From: Oscillospiraceae bacterium
GTDB taxonomy: Bacteria > Bacillota > Clostridia > Oscillospirales > CAG-272
Direction: 5' to 3'
Assembly (NCBI GenBank): GCA_015064415.1
Contig: SVSG01000004.1
Location: forward strand, 1 to 64,000
DNA length: 64,000 bases
In this document: positions 38,331-47,484 of the stretch, in pieces
Position numbering within the stretch: position 1 is the first letter of the stretch
How the letters are laid out: each line of letters begins with the position of its first letter
Made by a program: the position numbers and the translations under genes
The notes under the pieces: generated by a model
Databases searched by the model: none
What the model saw: only the letters and a program-made list of their open reading frames with translations
What the model was told of the DNA's origin: nothing

Positions 38331-40144
38331 TTAGAGCTGATATGATTACAACTGTAGGAAGAACATATCTTACAAGCAACATAGAGAATGACGAGTATAG
38401 CTATCCCAAGGCTTTTACCGCGGCATCATTAACTTTTGTTCCTATTCGCAATAGTGCTGGTCGCGCATTTGAAAAGCTGGATATTCGTTTTGTTAAAGAC
38501 AATATTACTGTACTTATAGAAACCAAGCCTAACTTTACAAAATCCGATGAAGAACAGTTATCCGCATATGTAGAATACGAAAAAGCTCTTACTGGGAATA
38601 AAACGATAGCTATCCTAGCTAATACCGCAAATAATAACATAAAAGTTTGGAGAGGTGTCGTTTCTGAGGGCGACTATATGTCGAAGGAAACTGCGCTTCG
38701 TAGCATGGATGAATACGTTGATTTTTACACATCGAAAATTAACGATAAAGAAAAAGTAATGCAGAATACATATAAACTTAATGAGCTTCTACATCGCCAC
38801 AGTGTTCCCGAAAAACTTCGTAGCCAATTTGTTGGAACATGTCTGTTGGCACTTAAAAACGGACTTGAATATTCCACGCCGTCTTTAACAGCGGCACAAA
38901 TTCGAGCAAGAATAAAAGAGGTTTTGGAAGACCTTCTCAATTCGGATATAAACAAGGCAGAAAAGCTTGCTTTGTTGAATAGAAATGTTTTGGGAGATCA
39001 ATATATCCGCCAACTTACTATAGCGGCATTTAGAGAAATCCTTAAATTTATTGAAGATAATATTTTGCCTTTTATAAATGACAAAAGCACATCTGGGCAA
39101 GATCTGTTAAATTTATTCTTTGTTACCTTCAATAAGTATGTTGGCAAGGCTGATAAAAACCAAGCATTTACTCCCGACCACATTACCGATTTTATGTCAA
39201 AAATTACAGGCATTAACAAACACTCCGTTGTGCTTGATCCCTGTTGTGGTAGTGGTTCTTTCCTTGTTCGTGCTATGACTCAAGCACTTGATGATTGTGC
39301 TACTGCCGCTGAACAGGATAAAGTGAAAAAGAATCAAATATTTGGCATTGAGTTTGATGAAAATGTGTATGGTTTAGCTACAACCAATATGTTAATTCAT
39401 TCCGACGGAAATTCGAATATTCGTCAAGGAAGTTGCTTCGCTTTAGCAGATTGGATTAAAGAAGCAAAGCCTTCTATAATACTGATGAACCCACCGTACA
39501 ACGGTCAGCGTATACACTTGCCACAAACTTATGTATCGACTTGGGCCAGAGATAAGAAAGAAGATCCTTCAAAAGGGCTTTACTTTGTAAAATTTATTGC
39601 TGATACACTTAACTCTATAAATCATCAAGCAAAATTGGCGGTATTGTTGCCTGTTGCTTGTGCTATTGGAACAAGTGGTGAAATTTCAAGATTAAAAAAC
39701 GAAATTCTTGAGGAAAACACCCTTGATGCAGTGTTTACACTGCCTAGTGACGTGTTTCACCCAGGTGCAAGCGCTTCTGCATGTTGTATGGTGTTCAAAA
39801 TTGGTATTAAACATAGTGATGTTTCTAACCCCGATACTTTCTTTGGTTATTGTAGAGATGATGGATTTAAAAAGAAGAAGAATTTGGGACGTGTAGAGCA
39901 AATTGATCCTATTACCAATAAAAGCAGGTGGTCTGAAATAGAGAAAAGGTGGATTGATTTGTACCGAAATCGTCAAGCTAAGCCTGGAGAATCGGCAGTA
40001 CATAAAGTTAGCGGTGATGACGAATGGCTTTGTGAAGCTTATATGGAAACAGATTACACCAAACTAACAGAAGATGATTTTCAAAAAACAATAAACGATT
40101 ATCTTGCTTATCTCGTTCGGGAGGGGCGCACATATGAATCTTGA
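38327..40144 (+). CDS. Fused PD-(D/E)XK nuclease / N6-adenine DNA methyltransferase (BcgI-like RM subunit)
   Basis: N-terminal LDIRFVKDNITVLIETKPN (D...ExK); FTPDHITDFM...VLDPCCGSGSFLVRAM...ILMNPPYNGQ (motif IV NPPY). Confidence 0.85.
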   Translation: MIRADMITTVGRTYLTSNIENDEYSYPKAFTAASLTFVPIRNSAGRAFEKLDIRFVKDNITVLIETKPNFTKSDEEQLSAYVEYEKALTGNKTIAILANTANNNIKVWRGVVSEGDYMSKETALRSMDEYVDFYTSKINDKEKVMQNTYKLNELLHRHSVPEKLRSQFVGTCLLALKNGLEYSTPSLTAAQIRARIKEVLEDLLNSDINKAEKLALLNRNVLGDQYIRQLTIAAFREILKFIEDNILPFINDKSTSGQDLLNLFFVTFNKYVGKADKNQAFTPDHITDFMSKITGINKHSVVLDPCCGSGSFLVRAMTQALDDCATAAEQDKVKKNQIFGIEFDENVYGLATTNMLIHSDGNSNIRQGSCFALADWIKEAKPSIILMNPPYNGQRIHLPQTYVSTWARDKKEDPSKGLYFVKFIADTLNSINHQAKLAVLLPVACAIGTSGEISRLKNEILEENTLDAVFTLPSDVFHPGASASACCMVFKIGIKHSDVSNPDTFFGYCRDDGFKKKKNLGRVEQIDPITNKSRWSEIEKRWIDLYRNRQAKPGESAVHKVSGDDEWLCEAYMETDYTKLTEDDFQKTINDYLAYLVREGRTYES

Positions 40145-41141
40145 TGTAACCAAATGGGGACAATTCAAAATTGGTGATTTGTTTCCAATATTGCAAAACG
40201 GAAAAGCAAACCAAGGAATGTTAAGCGACGGTAATGATTGCTTTTATGTAGGAGCTAAAAAAGACGATAATGGTGTAATGTTACATTGCGCTTACGACGA
40301 AGAAATCATACAAAAAGGCAACTGTATCATTTTTATTTGCAATGGTCAAGGTTCTGTTGGATACGCTAACTATATGGACGTTGATTTTATAGGTACGACA
40401 GATATCGTTGCTGGGTACAATGAAAATCTCAATGAGTACAACGGACTATTTATTGCTACAATTCTTTGCCGAGAGCGCCCCAAATATTCCTTCGGAAGAA
40501 AATGGAAAACTCATTTAAGAGAAACAAAAATTAGATTGCCGCAAACGATTGACCAAAAACCGGACTGGGTCTTTATGGATGAATATATAAAGTCATTAAA
40601 GCGCAAGCCATTAACAACGTGTAATCGTAAAAGCGAAGTACTTTCATTAAATGTTGAAGAATGGGGAAACTTTCGCATTGGAGATTTGTTTAATATATAC
40701 AAAGGTAATTCTTTAACAACAGATGATAAAGATGCGTACGAAGGGGATATCCCCTGTGTAAACGGTACAGCCGAAAATAATGGAATTATGTGTTACCTAG
40801 ATAGAAGAATTACAGATAAAGGGTTTACATTTTTCAAGGCACCTTGTCTTACTCTCTCAAGGGTCGGTAATTCGGGAAAAACTTTTTTGCAATCAGCAGA
40901 TTTTTTCGTCGCCGATAATGCCTTTGCCTTACAATTAAAAGAAAGTAACAATAAATTTGTTTATTTATTTTTAAGTGCTATCTTAAATCAAGAAATTTTC
41001 AAATATTCATATGGTCGCACAGTTACAATTGAAAAATATTTGAATAAAAATATCCGATTACCTCAAAAAGCCGACGGCTCTCCGAATTATGAATATATGG
41101 AAAGTTATATAAAATCGTTATCGTACGGAGATAGAATTTAA
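40134..41141 (+). CDS. Type I/BcgI-like specificity (S) subunit with two target-recognition halves
   Basis: Half-repeats: WGQFKIGDLFPILQNGKA...IRLPQTIDQKPDWVFMDEYIKSL and WGNFRIGDLFNIYKGNS...IRLPQKADGSPNYEYMESYIKSL. Confidence 0.88.
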   Translation: MNLDVTKWGQFKIGDLFPILQNGKANQGMLSDGNDCFYVGAKKDDNGVMLHCAYDEEIIQKGNCIIFICNGQGSVGYANYMDVDFIGTTDIVAGYNENLNEYNGLFIATILCRERPKYSFGRKWKTHLRETKIRLPQTIDQKPDWVFMDEYIKSLKRKPLTTCNRKSEVLSLNVEEWGNFRIGDLFNIYKGNSLTTDDKDAYEGDIPCVNGTAENNGIMCYLDRRITDKGFTFFKAPCLTLSRVGNSGKTFLQSADFFVADNAFALQLKESNNKFVYLFLSAILNQEIFKYSYGRTVTIEKYLNKNIRLPQKADGSPNYEYMESYIKSLSYGDRI

Positions 41142-41149
41142 CCCGTCGA

Positions 41150-41165
41150 GTTCAAATCCCGTAAG
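41150..41165 (-). repeat. Inner inverted repeat, right arm (16 nt)
   Basis: gttcaaatcccgtaag. Confidence 0.97.
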
Positions 41166-41178
41166 CACTTTGCGAAAA

Positions 41179-41198
41179 ATATCTTTTTTATAGCCCTT
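41179..41198 (-). repeat. Outer inverted repeat, right arm (20 nt)
   Basis: atatcttttttatagccctt. Confidence 0.97.
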
Positions 41199-41569
41199 TC
41201 ACAACAAAAGAAAAGACCACCCGTGCGGGTGGTCTTTTCTTTTGCCGATTACGGGGGCTTGCGGTTTGAACCCTGCGGCGCGCAGTTGTTATGACGACTG
41301 CAAATATGATACCGCCGCAGAAAAGGTTGTCGTTTTTGAGAAGCAAAATGGTCGACCTTTAAGCGTGCGAAGCGCAGCGAGCAAAGCGGGGCAACAACCC
41401 ACCTGTGCAACCACATTATGTGACCGAAATAGATGCAGGTCACGAAACCCCAGACGCCACAAGGCTTCTGGGTTTTTTTCATGCCATTTTTCAGAGTGAA
41501 AATAAAAAGATGCATTTGCCGCTTTTCGCCGTGCGAGCGGGAATTGAACTTAAAAACAAAGATTTTAGG

Positions 41570-41610
41570 GGCAGGGATTTCACAAAATTTGTGAAATCCC
41601 TGCCTTTTTT
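41570..41610. terminator. Strong hairpin terminator
   Basis: gggcagggatttcacaaaatttgtgaaatccctgcctttttt. Confidence 0.9.
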
Positions 41611-41670
41611 TAGTTTTTAAATGTTAATTGTTTTAGGACATTTTGATTTGTGTTTTTCGATTTTTTAAGT

Positions 41671-42603
41671 TCAAATCGCCTCAAATTGTATTTTGTTTTC
41701 TTTGGCATACTCTGCTGCACGGCTTCCTTCTTTTGCAAAGATGGTCAAATTTTCGCAGCGAGAAAAGCAATGGTCACCCAAAGAAGTGACGGAATCAGGA
41801 ATTGTAATGTTTTTAAGGCTTGTGCAGTGGGTAAAGCAGTTTCTGCCCAAGGAGGTGACAGAATCGGGAATTGTGATACTTTCAAGATTTGTGCAGCAGG
41901 AGAAGCAATGGTCGCCCAAAAAAGTGACAGAATCGGGAATTGTGATGTTTTTAAGACTTGCGCAGTGGGTAAAGCAGCTTCTGCCCAAAGAGGTGACAGA
42001 CCCGTCATAGGGGATGACGCTGTCTTTACATCCTGCAATCAACGAACCGCTTTTCATTTCAATTAAACAATTTCCCGCGCTGCTATACACGGGATTTTTG
42101 CTGTCAACGGTGATGTTTTGAAGATTTATGCAGGAGTGGAAGCAGCCCTCTCCTAAATGGGTGACAGAATCAGGGATTGTGATGCTTTTGAGGTTTATGC
42201 AACCCGAGAAGCAGCCCTCTCCTAAATAGGTGACAGAATCAGGGATTGTGATGCTTTCAAGATTTATGCAGCGGGAAAAGCAGTTATCCCACAAAGAGAT
42301 GACGGAATCGGATATTGTGATGCTTTTAAGGCTCGTGCAGCAGGCGAAGCATCCCACCCGCAAAGAGGTGACGGAATTGGGAATAGTGATGCTTTCAAGA
42401 TTTGTGCAGCGAATGAAGCAGGATCGGCCTAAACGGATGACGGAATCGGGAATCGTGATGCTTTTAAGATTTGTGCAATGAGAGAAACAGCTATCTCCCA
42501 AATATCGAATCGAACCATCGTCTGGGATGATTACGTCGGCATTGTTGCCGGTGTATTTTATCAGCACGCCTTTTTCAATGATAAAATCTTGTATATTGCT
42601 CAT
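41671..42603 (-). CDS. BspA-type leucine-rich-repeat protein
   Basis: Tandem ~23-aa units LxSITIPDSVTxLGxxCFxxCxN, no signal peptide. Confidence 0.93.
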   Translation of the reverse strand: MSNIQDFIIEKGVLIKYTGNNADVIIPDDGSIRYLGDSCFSHCTNLKSITIPDSVIRLGRSCFIRCTNLESITIPNSVTSLRVGCFACCTSLKSITISDSVISLWDNCFSRCINLESITIPDSVTYLGEGCFSGCINLKSITIPDSVTHLGEGCFHSCINLQNITVDSKNPVYSSAGNCLIEMKSGSLIAGCKDSVIPYDGSVTSLGRSCFTHCASLKNITIPDSVTFLGDHCFSCCTNLESITIPDSVTSLGRNCFTHCTSLKNITIPDSVTSLGDHCFSRCENLTIFAKEGSRAAEYAKENKIQFEAI

Positions 42604-42616
42604 TTTAATGTCATGT

Positions 42617-43105
42617 TTATTTAGTGGTGCCTTTAATATGCGTCTGAACAGTCAGCAGCAATTTACCCCCATCGATCAGCAGATTTGCTTTTTTAATGGG
42701 CGTGGGCTTGTCACTGCCGACCACATAGCGATAACAACCCTTGATGCCGTCCTTCTTTTCCGAAAAGAAGCAATAGGCCTCGGTGAGGGCGCCGCTTTCG
42801 GTGAGCAGCTTGACGATCTCATCAGCGCTTTCTTTGCTGCCGTTTCGGTTGATAAGTAACTGTTGATCACGCAAAACCGTGGGCGTGGTGGACATCACGA
42901 CAAGATCGGCTTTTGTTGCAATCATATTGGGGTTGATGTCGCGCCAGATCGTTCCAAGCAGCTTGGGTTTTTGCTTCACGGCATCCCTTGCAAACGAAAA
43001 GCAGATGGTGAAGCTGCTATCAAATGCGGCTGCAATTTCCTCATTTGCGGGTGTTTGCTTCGATTTTTCAAAAAACACGGGCATCGCGCCTTTTTTCTCT
43101 TCCAT
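42617..43105 (-). CDS. Hypothetical protein
   Basis: Open frame with RBS aggacact-like region upstream; no recognised domain. Confidence 0.5.
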   Translation of the reverse strand: MEEKKGAMPVFFEKSKQTPANEEIAAAFDSSFTICFSFARDAVKQKPKLLGTIWRDINPNMIATKADLVVMSTTPTVLRDQQLLINRNGSKESADEIVKLLTESGALTEAYCFFSEKKDGIKGCYRYVVGSDKPTPIKKANLLIDGGKLLLTVQTHIKGTTK

Positions 43106-43260
43106 TTCTAGTGTCCTTTCATTATTTTATGGAAACAAAAAAACTTCATGGGAGCCAATATCGGTTCTTTTTTATTTAAGTGGTTTCCATATTTATTGCA
43201 TCATGCCTCATAATTTTCGTCAACCTTTGAGTTCGCAACGCTTTGCTCGATCGGAGAGTG

Positions 43261-44310
43261 TCAATAGATGATTTTGTAAATATCGGTTACACTGGCAAGG
43301 TGTTTTTCCTCCGCCTTGGAAAGCGGCGCTTTGACATTTAAAAGAATAGCATCCGTCCAACGCGGCATCGAGGAAAGAACGCGTCCGCCATATTTAATCT
43401 GATTGATAGGCGCTTCGCAGACGTGGCTTTTGATATGTTTTCCTAACAAATAGGAACGGATACAATGTTTGATGTAATCCTTGGCTGACGAAGTATCGTT
43501 TGATGTGGAATCGGGAACGCGCGTACGTTTCTCGTACACTTCCAGTACGATTTGCACGTTTTTATGATCGCAAATTTTGTTGTAAAGCTGTGTTACATCT
43601 TCTTTAGGAAAAGCGCTGAAAACCGTATTATCAAATTTGTCGGCCGAGGTTGCCTCATAGAAAGCCAAAGGCTTTTTGTCCTTTTTATCGCCAAACAACA
43701 AGTTTCCGCCTTCACGTGCAAAATTGTCGATGATGAAAACTCGTTCGGGGAAATGGAAATGAAGGAATTTTGAGGAAAACGACAGATGGTTGGAGCAAAA
43801 TACGTTATAGTTCTTGAAATTATGGTCAGAGGGAACTTTATCAAATGTTTCTATGGCATGGCTTAGGATGAGATTGAATTTCAAGACGGATAGGATCGAA
43901 TCTGTCAATTTTTGAAGATCGTTCTCCAAGCAGTCGTATTTGTATGCTTCGATTACATTGGTGCAGGTAGTAAAAAGATTGAGATAGTCCGAATCTTTGC
44001 ATAGTGTTTCGGCAAGCGCATCGAAAAATCCCTCGCGACCGTCATTGGCACTGCGCACCGGCCAAATCGGGTGGGTTTTAAGTGTTTCACCTGCTGCATT
44101 AACGTATCCTGCGTCTTCCTTGATGGTGCCGTAAGAGCGTCTTTGCGGGGAGGCGGCATAAGCCCTGCCGATGATCCAAAGTGCACCGGTCAATCGCTCT
44201 TGATTTGTTAAGAATTGAGGATCTGCCATCAAATACAGAATTTCATTGCCGTACTGGTAAGATTTTTTATTGATGATTTTGAGCTCGTTGTTGAATGCTG
44301 TGATGTTCAT
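43261..44310 (-). CDS. Hypothetical protein (350-aa class)
   Basis: MNITAFNNELKIINKKSYQYGNEILYLMADPQFL...; RBS AGGAG upstream; no recognised family. Confidence 0.6.
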   Translation of the reverse strand: MNITAFNNELKIINKKSYQYGNEILYLMADPQFLTNQERLTGALWIIGRAYAASPQRRSYGTIKEDAGYVNAAGETLKTHPIWPVRSANDGREGFFDALAETLCKDSDYLNLFTTCTNVIEAYKYDCLENDLQKLTDSILSVLKFNLILSHAIETFDKVPSDHNFKNYNVFCSNHLSFSSKFLHFHFPERVFIIDNFAREGGNLLFGDKKDKKPLAFYEATSADKFDNTVFSAFPKEDVTQLYNKICDHKNVQIVLEVYEKRTRVPDSTSNDTSSAKDYIKHCIRSYLLGKHIKSHVCEAPINQIKYGGRVLSSMPRWTDAILLNVKAPLSKAEEKHLASVTDIYKIIY

Positions 44311-44329
44311 GCTTTTTCTCCTTCTGATT

Positions 44330-45979
44330 TTATCGATTTAGTTTGTGGTTTGCATTGGGATCAAGATCCTTTTTGCGCCAAAGTGCATGGATAGCGCCGC
44401 GAGGTGTTTTGTAGGAAATGGTTTTGTTATACGCACCTTGCTTGATAGAAGCGCCAAAACGCTCATAAAGGTGCTTGTCGATCACCACGTGACGCAGCCA
44501 TTTCCCATCCTTTAAACCGTCGATATTTTGCAAGTGCTTGCCGCCGATGTAAAGAAAGCGCAGATGCGGCAAGCCCTTTAAAAAGTCCAGGTTTTGGAAT
44601 TCGCAACCGACGATCTCGAGTTTGTCAAGCTTTTTCCAGGTGGGGCAAACTTTTTTAAAATCTGTTTCATTAAAAGTTGCTCCAGAGAGATCCAGTCTTC
44701 TCAACAAAGGGCAATTTGCTAATTGAGTGATGTTGATGATCCTTGGAGTGACTTTTTTTGCCACATCCACGGATAGGGAGAGCTCTTCCAAAGCTTTAAA
44801 AATAGAAATGTCGGAAAGATCAATTTTATCTTGATTTAAGAAGCGAATGGTTCGTACGTTGGGATAATCATTGAATAACACACTCAAATCTCTCACTGCA
44901 ACGTCAATTGCGAGATGCTTTACGCAATGTGTTTTTCCTTTTTCTTCCAAGCGTTTTCTTGTTGCTCGGTCGCTTGCATAAAGTATGCCGTCGCCCCGAA
45001 GAACGGAATTGTAACGCTCACCTTGCTTGTCTTCTTCACTGGATAAATATTTCGATTGTATGGCAGCGGCGCGTGCGCGGATGAGGTCGCGAAGATCTTG
45101 CGGCGCGATGAGTTCTATTTGGGGTGCGTGCATAAGGGCAAAATTGATTAGCTCTTTTTCGTTTGTTTCAATTTGGAGAGTGACGGAAAAGCACGTTTCT
45201 TCAGGGGTGGTTGGCTGAACGCGCAGATTGTCTTCGCCCCAAGCGTCGTAAAGCTTCATTAAGCCCGGTTTTGTTGCAAAAAACTTGGCACCTTTAACTA
45301 CGTCCCCCGCTTGCAAGGAGGAGTCAGTGCTGCGAATCCATTCCGCTATGCTTTTTTCATCAGGGCGCTTTTTAAAGGAGATATCGCCTTCCACAACGTT
45401 TTCCATCAGATCAATACGATACGGCTGGAGGCAGTCGTTTTGATCTAGTGCCAATAAATAGTATCTTTCATCGTTGAAGTAAATATCAAGGGGAAGGACC
45501 TCATATACCACGCGGAGCGCTTCATCCATAAACTTTTGTGCTTGGAGTTGAAAGGTGACTGTTTTTGTATTTGCGCGTGCTCTGTATAAAACTTTAATAT
45601 GCTCAAAAAGAGTGTCGCGCACGACGTTCCTGCGGTGTGTCTTATAAGATTTGATGTGCGGCGGCTTGTCGAGCGTCTGATCTCTGGGAAGTAAGTCCCA
45701 TACTTTTTGAATCAGTGCCTCGCTTTCCTCGGGCGAAAGCAATTTAGATAGCAGAACGCCTTCGATCAAGGGCATAACATCTTCCTTGCTGAGTGCAGAC
45801 TGGATGAAAAAACCGTTTCTTTTTTTGTCAAATTGGATGTTGCAGTCTTTCATTTTATGAAAAGCGCGCGTGACGGCTCCTTCGCTCACACCGATGGCTT
45901 TGGCAATATTTTCACGCGTCGTACGTCCATTTTTTTGAAGGTACAAATAAATTAAAAGTTCACTCGGTAAGTGTGACAT
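44330..45979 (-). CDS. HTH-WYL transcriptional regulator with C-terminal leucine-rich repeats
   Basis: MSHLPSELLIYLYLQKNGRTTRENIAKAIGVSEGAVTRAFHKM (HTH); LDIYFNDERYYLLALDQNDCLQPYRIDLMENV (WYL-like); LEELSLSVDVAKK...CPLLRRLDLSGATF...LDKLEIVGCEF...LPHLRFLYIGG (LRR). Confidence 0.78.
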   Translation of the reverse strand: MSHLPSELLIYLYLQKNGRTTRENIAKAIGVSEGAVTRAFHKMKDCNIQFDKKRNGFFIQSALSKEDVMPLIEGVLLSKLLSPEESEALIQKVWDLLPRDQTLDKPPHIKSYKTHRRNVVRDTLFEHIKVLYRARANTKTVTFQLQAQKFMDEALRVVYEVLPLDIYFNDERYYLLALDQNDCLQPYRIDLMENVVEGDISFKKRPDEKSIAEWIRSTDSSLQAGDVVKGAKFFATKPGLMKLYDAWGEDNLRVQPTTPEETCFSVTLQIETNEKELINFALMHAPQIELIAPQDLRDLIRARAAAIQSKYLSSEEDKQGERYNSVLRGDGILYASDRATRKRLEEKGKTHCVKHLAIDVAVRDLSVLFNDYPNVRTIRFLNQDKIDLSDISIFKALEELSLSVDVAKKVTPRIINITQLANCPLLRRLDLSGATFNETDFKKVCPTWKKLDKLEIVGCEFQNLDFLKGLPHLRFLYIGGKHLQNIDGLKDGKWLRHVVIDKHLYERFGASIKQGAYNKTISYKTPRGAIHALWRKKDLDPNANHKLNR

Positions 45980-46010
45980 GTGTGTTCTCCTTCCGCTTTT
46001 TCTTGAGAAC

Positions 46011-46039
46011 ATTATAACACGGAAGCAGAGCGCTGTCAA
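46011..46039 (-). promoter_or_regulatory. Promoter for the WYL regulator
   Basis: Minus strand TTGACA - 17 nt - TATAAT, exact consensus. Confidence 0.8.
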
Positions 46040-46053
46040 TTCCAATTATGCTT

Positions 46054-46079
46054 GTTAAAGTTCAAATTCGCACTTTAAC
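46054..46079. promoter_or_regulatory. Candidate operator between divergent promoters
   Basis: gttaaagt-tcaaattcgc-actttaac: perfect 8-nt arms, 10-nt spacer. Confidence 0.6.
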
Positions 46080-46094
46080 CGCGAAAAATAAGCG

Positions 46095-46123
46095 TTGAAA
46101 AAACAATTTTGAAATGTTATGAT
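46095..46123 (+). promoter_or_regulatory. Promoter of the helicase/MoxR/ligase operon
   Basis: TTGAAA - 17 nt - TATGAT. Confidence 0.7.
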
Positions 46124-46199
46124 AATAGCACAAGCAGCCAAGCTTTTGCCACACAAATGTTTTTCCGCGATCACGATTATTATGAGGAGAAAAAATAAA

Positions 46200-46574
46200 A
46201 TGCTATTCCATATTTACGCCGATTATGCAAGCGAAGGGCTGATCAAAGCAATTGCGCCAAATTATTTTCCACACGAACCGGTTTTTGATCGTGCCATGAT
46301 TGCAGATGGCACTTGCGGCGAGTGCGAGCGCATGTTAAAGGGCTTTGCCGCCTTTCTCAATCGTGCCACACAAGCAGATGCCGAGCATGTGTTTGTGTTC
46401 GATCTGCTTGATCGCATTGATGAGGCAAAGGGAGGTGAGTTGCTGGAGCTTATGCAGGTGCTTTTCGAGAAAGGCGTTGAGATCCATGCAACAAGTTTTC
46501 ACCTCGAGGGCGCTGTTGTTCAAACGGTATTAGCCGCAGCAAAGCATGCAGGATACCGTACAATCGTTACCTAA
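46200..46574 (+). CDS. Hypothetical protein
   Basis: MLFHIYADYASEGLIKAIAPNYF... with GAGGAG RBS. Confidence 0.6.
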   Translation: MLFHIYADYASEGLIKAIAPNYFPHEPVFDRAMIADGTCGECERMLKGFAAFLNRATQADAEHVFVFDLLDRIDEAKGGELLELMQVLFEKGVEIHATSFHLEGAVVQTVLAAAKHAGYRTIVT

Positions 46575-46599
46575 AGCCAAACAAGGGGAGGGAAAAGTT

Positions 46600-47466
46600 G
46601 TGAATTACCTTGACTTTATCATTTCAAAAACTGTAAGAAAACACTTGAAAGAGATCGGCTATCAGCCGTCGGCACTCGAAACGGCGTGGCTGGTGTGGCA
46701 GTGCAAGAATGCGACGTTGCAGCAAAAGCACGATGCTTGGCATGAGATCATTGCAACAACAGAGGATTGCCCAATCCCCGCAGGAGATTGGTGCGGCACT
46801 TCGCCATCCTTGCATCGTCATCTTGAAAGGCATATGATGGTCGAGGCACGGATGATGAAGGATTTTTATAATAATGACGCGAGCAGGGGTATTTACAGCT
46901 ACGCACTTTGCTTTGAGGAGAAAGATTTTGATTGGCAGGATGACGATTGCCTGTTTTCCGATTTTGAAGCATGTTGGCAGGCGGCAACCGAGAAATTTGA
47001 TCTTGGTGTGAGGGCCGTGCGTGTGCAAAAGAGAATTCTGAACGAGGCGATCAGCTCGGTCTGGGTTGATTTTCTGCCGAGTCGAGAGGTCGTTGCAGTG
47101 TCCACGGAGAACGATGCGGCGTTTGCGGATAATCTGATCGACGAATGGCTTGATGGGTTGCATTTGCCGATCCCGACGCCGTTTGAAAAAGGCGACATTC
47201 TCATTCCCGCGGCGCGCAAGGCGGGGCCGCACAGCTCGTTTGAAGAGATTTGCGTTTTCGATGGGTTCAAGGACGGATGTGCCTACGGCTATTTTACAAA
47301 CGAGAACGGCGATCTGTGTTATGAGCAAATCATTCATCCCCTCAACCACGAATTGTTTCAAGGCACTCTTGCCGCCGGGGAGAAGGTGCTGTACCTGTTT
47401 TCGAGATATTTGAGGGGAGAGATTTCTCTTATGGAATTCCTGGATGCCAAGAAATTATCTTTTTAA
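46600..47466 (+). CDS. Hypothetical protein
   Basis: GTG start MNYLDFIISKTVRKHLKEIGYQPSALETAWLVWQ... with GGGGAGG RBS. Confidence 0.65.
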   Translation: MNYLDFIISKTVRKHLKEIGYQPSALETAWLVWQCKNATLQQKHDAWHEIIATTEDCPIPAGDWCGTSPSLHRHLERHMMVEARMMKDFYNNDASRGIYSYALCFEEKDFDWQDDDCLFSDFEACWQAATEKFDLGVRAVRVQKRILNEAISSVWVDFLPSREVVAVSTENDAAFADNLIDEWLDGLHLPIPTPFEKGDILIPAARKAGPHSSFEEICVFDGFKDGCAYGYFTNENGDLCYEQIIHPLNHELFQGTLAAGEKVLYLFSRYLRGEISLMEFLDAKKLSF

Positions 47467-47484
47467 ATTGTAAAGGAGAGTATC

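Noticed and set aside
41671-42603. CRISPR-like repeat array
   Set aside because: The ~69-nt periodicity encodes in-frame BspA leucine-rich repeats; no identical repeats with unique spacers.
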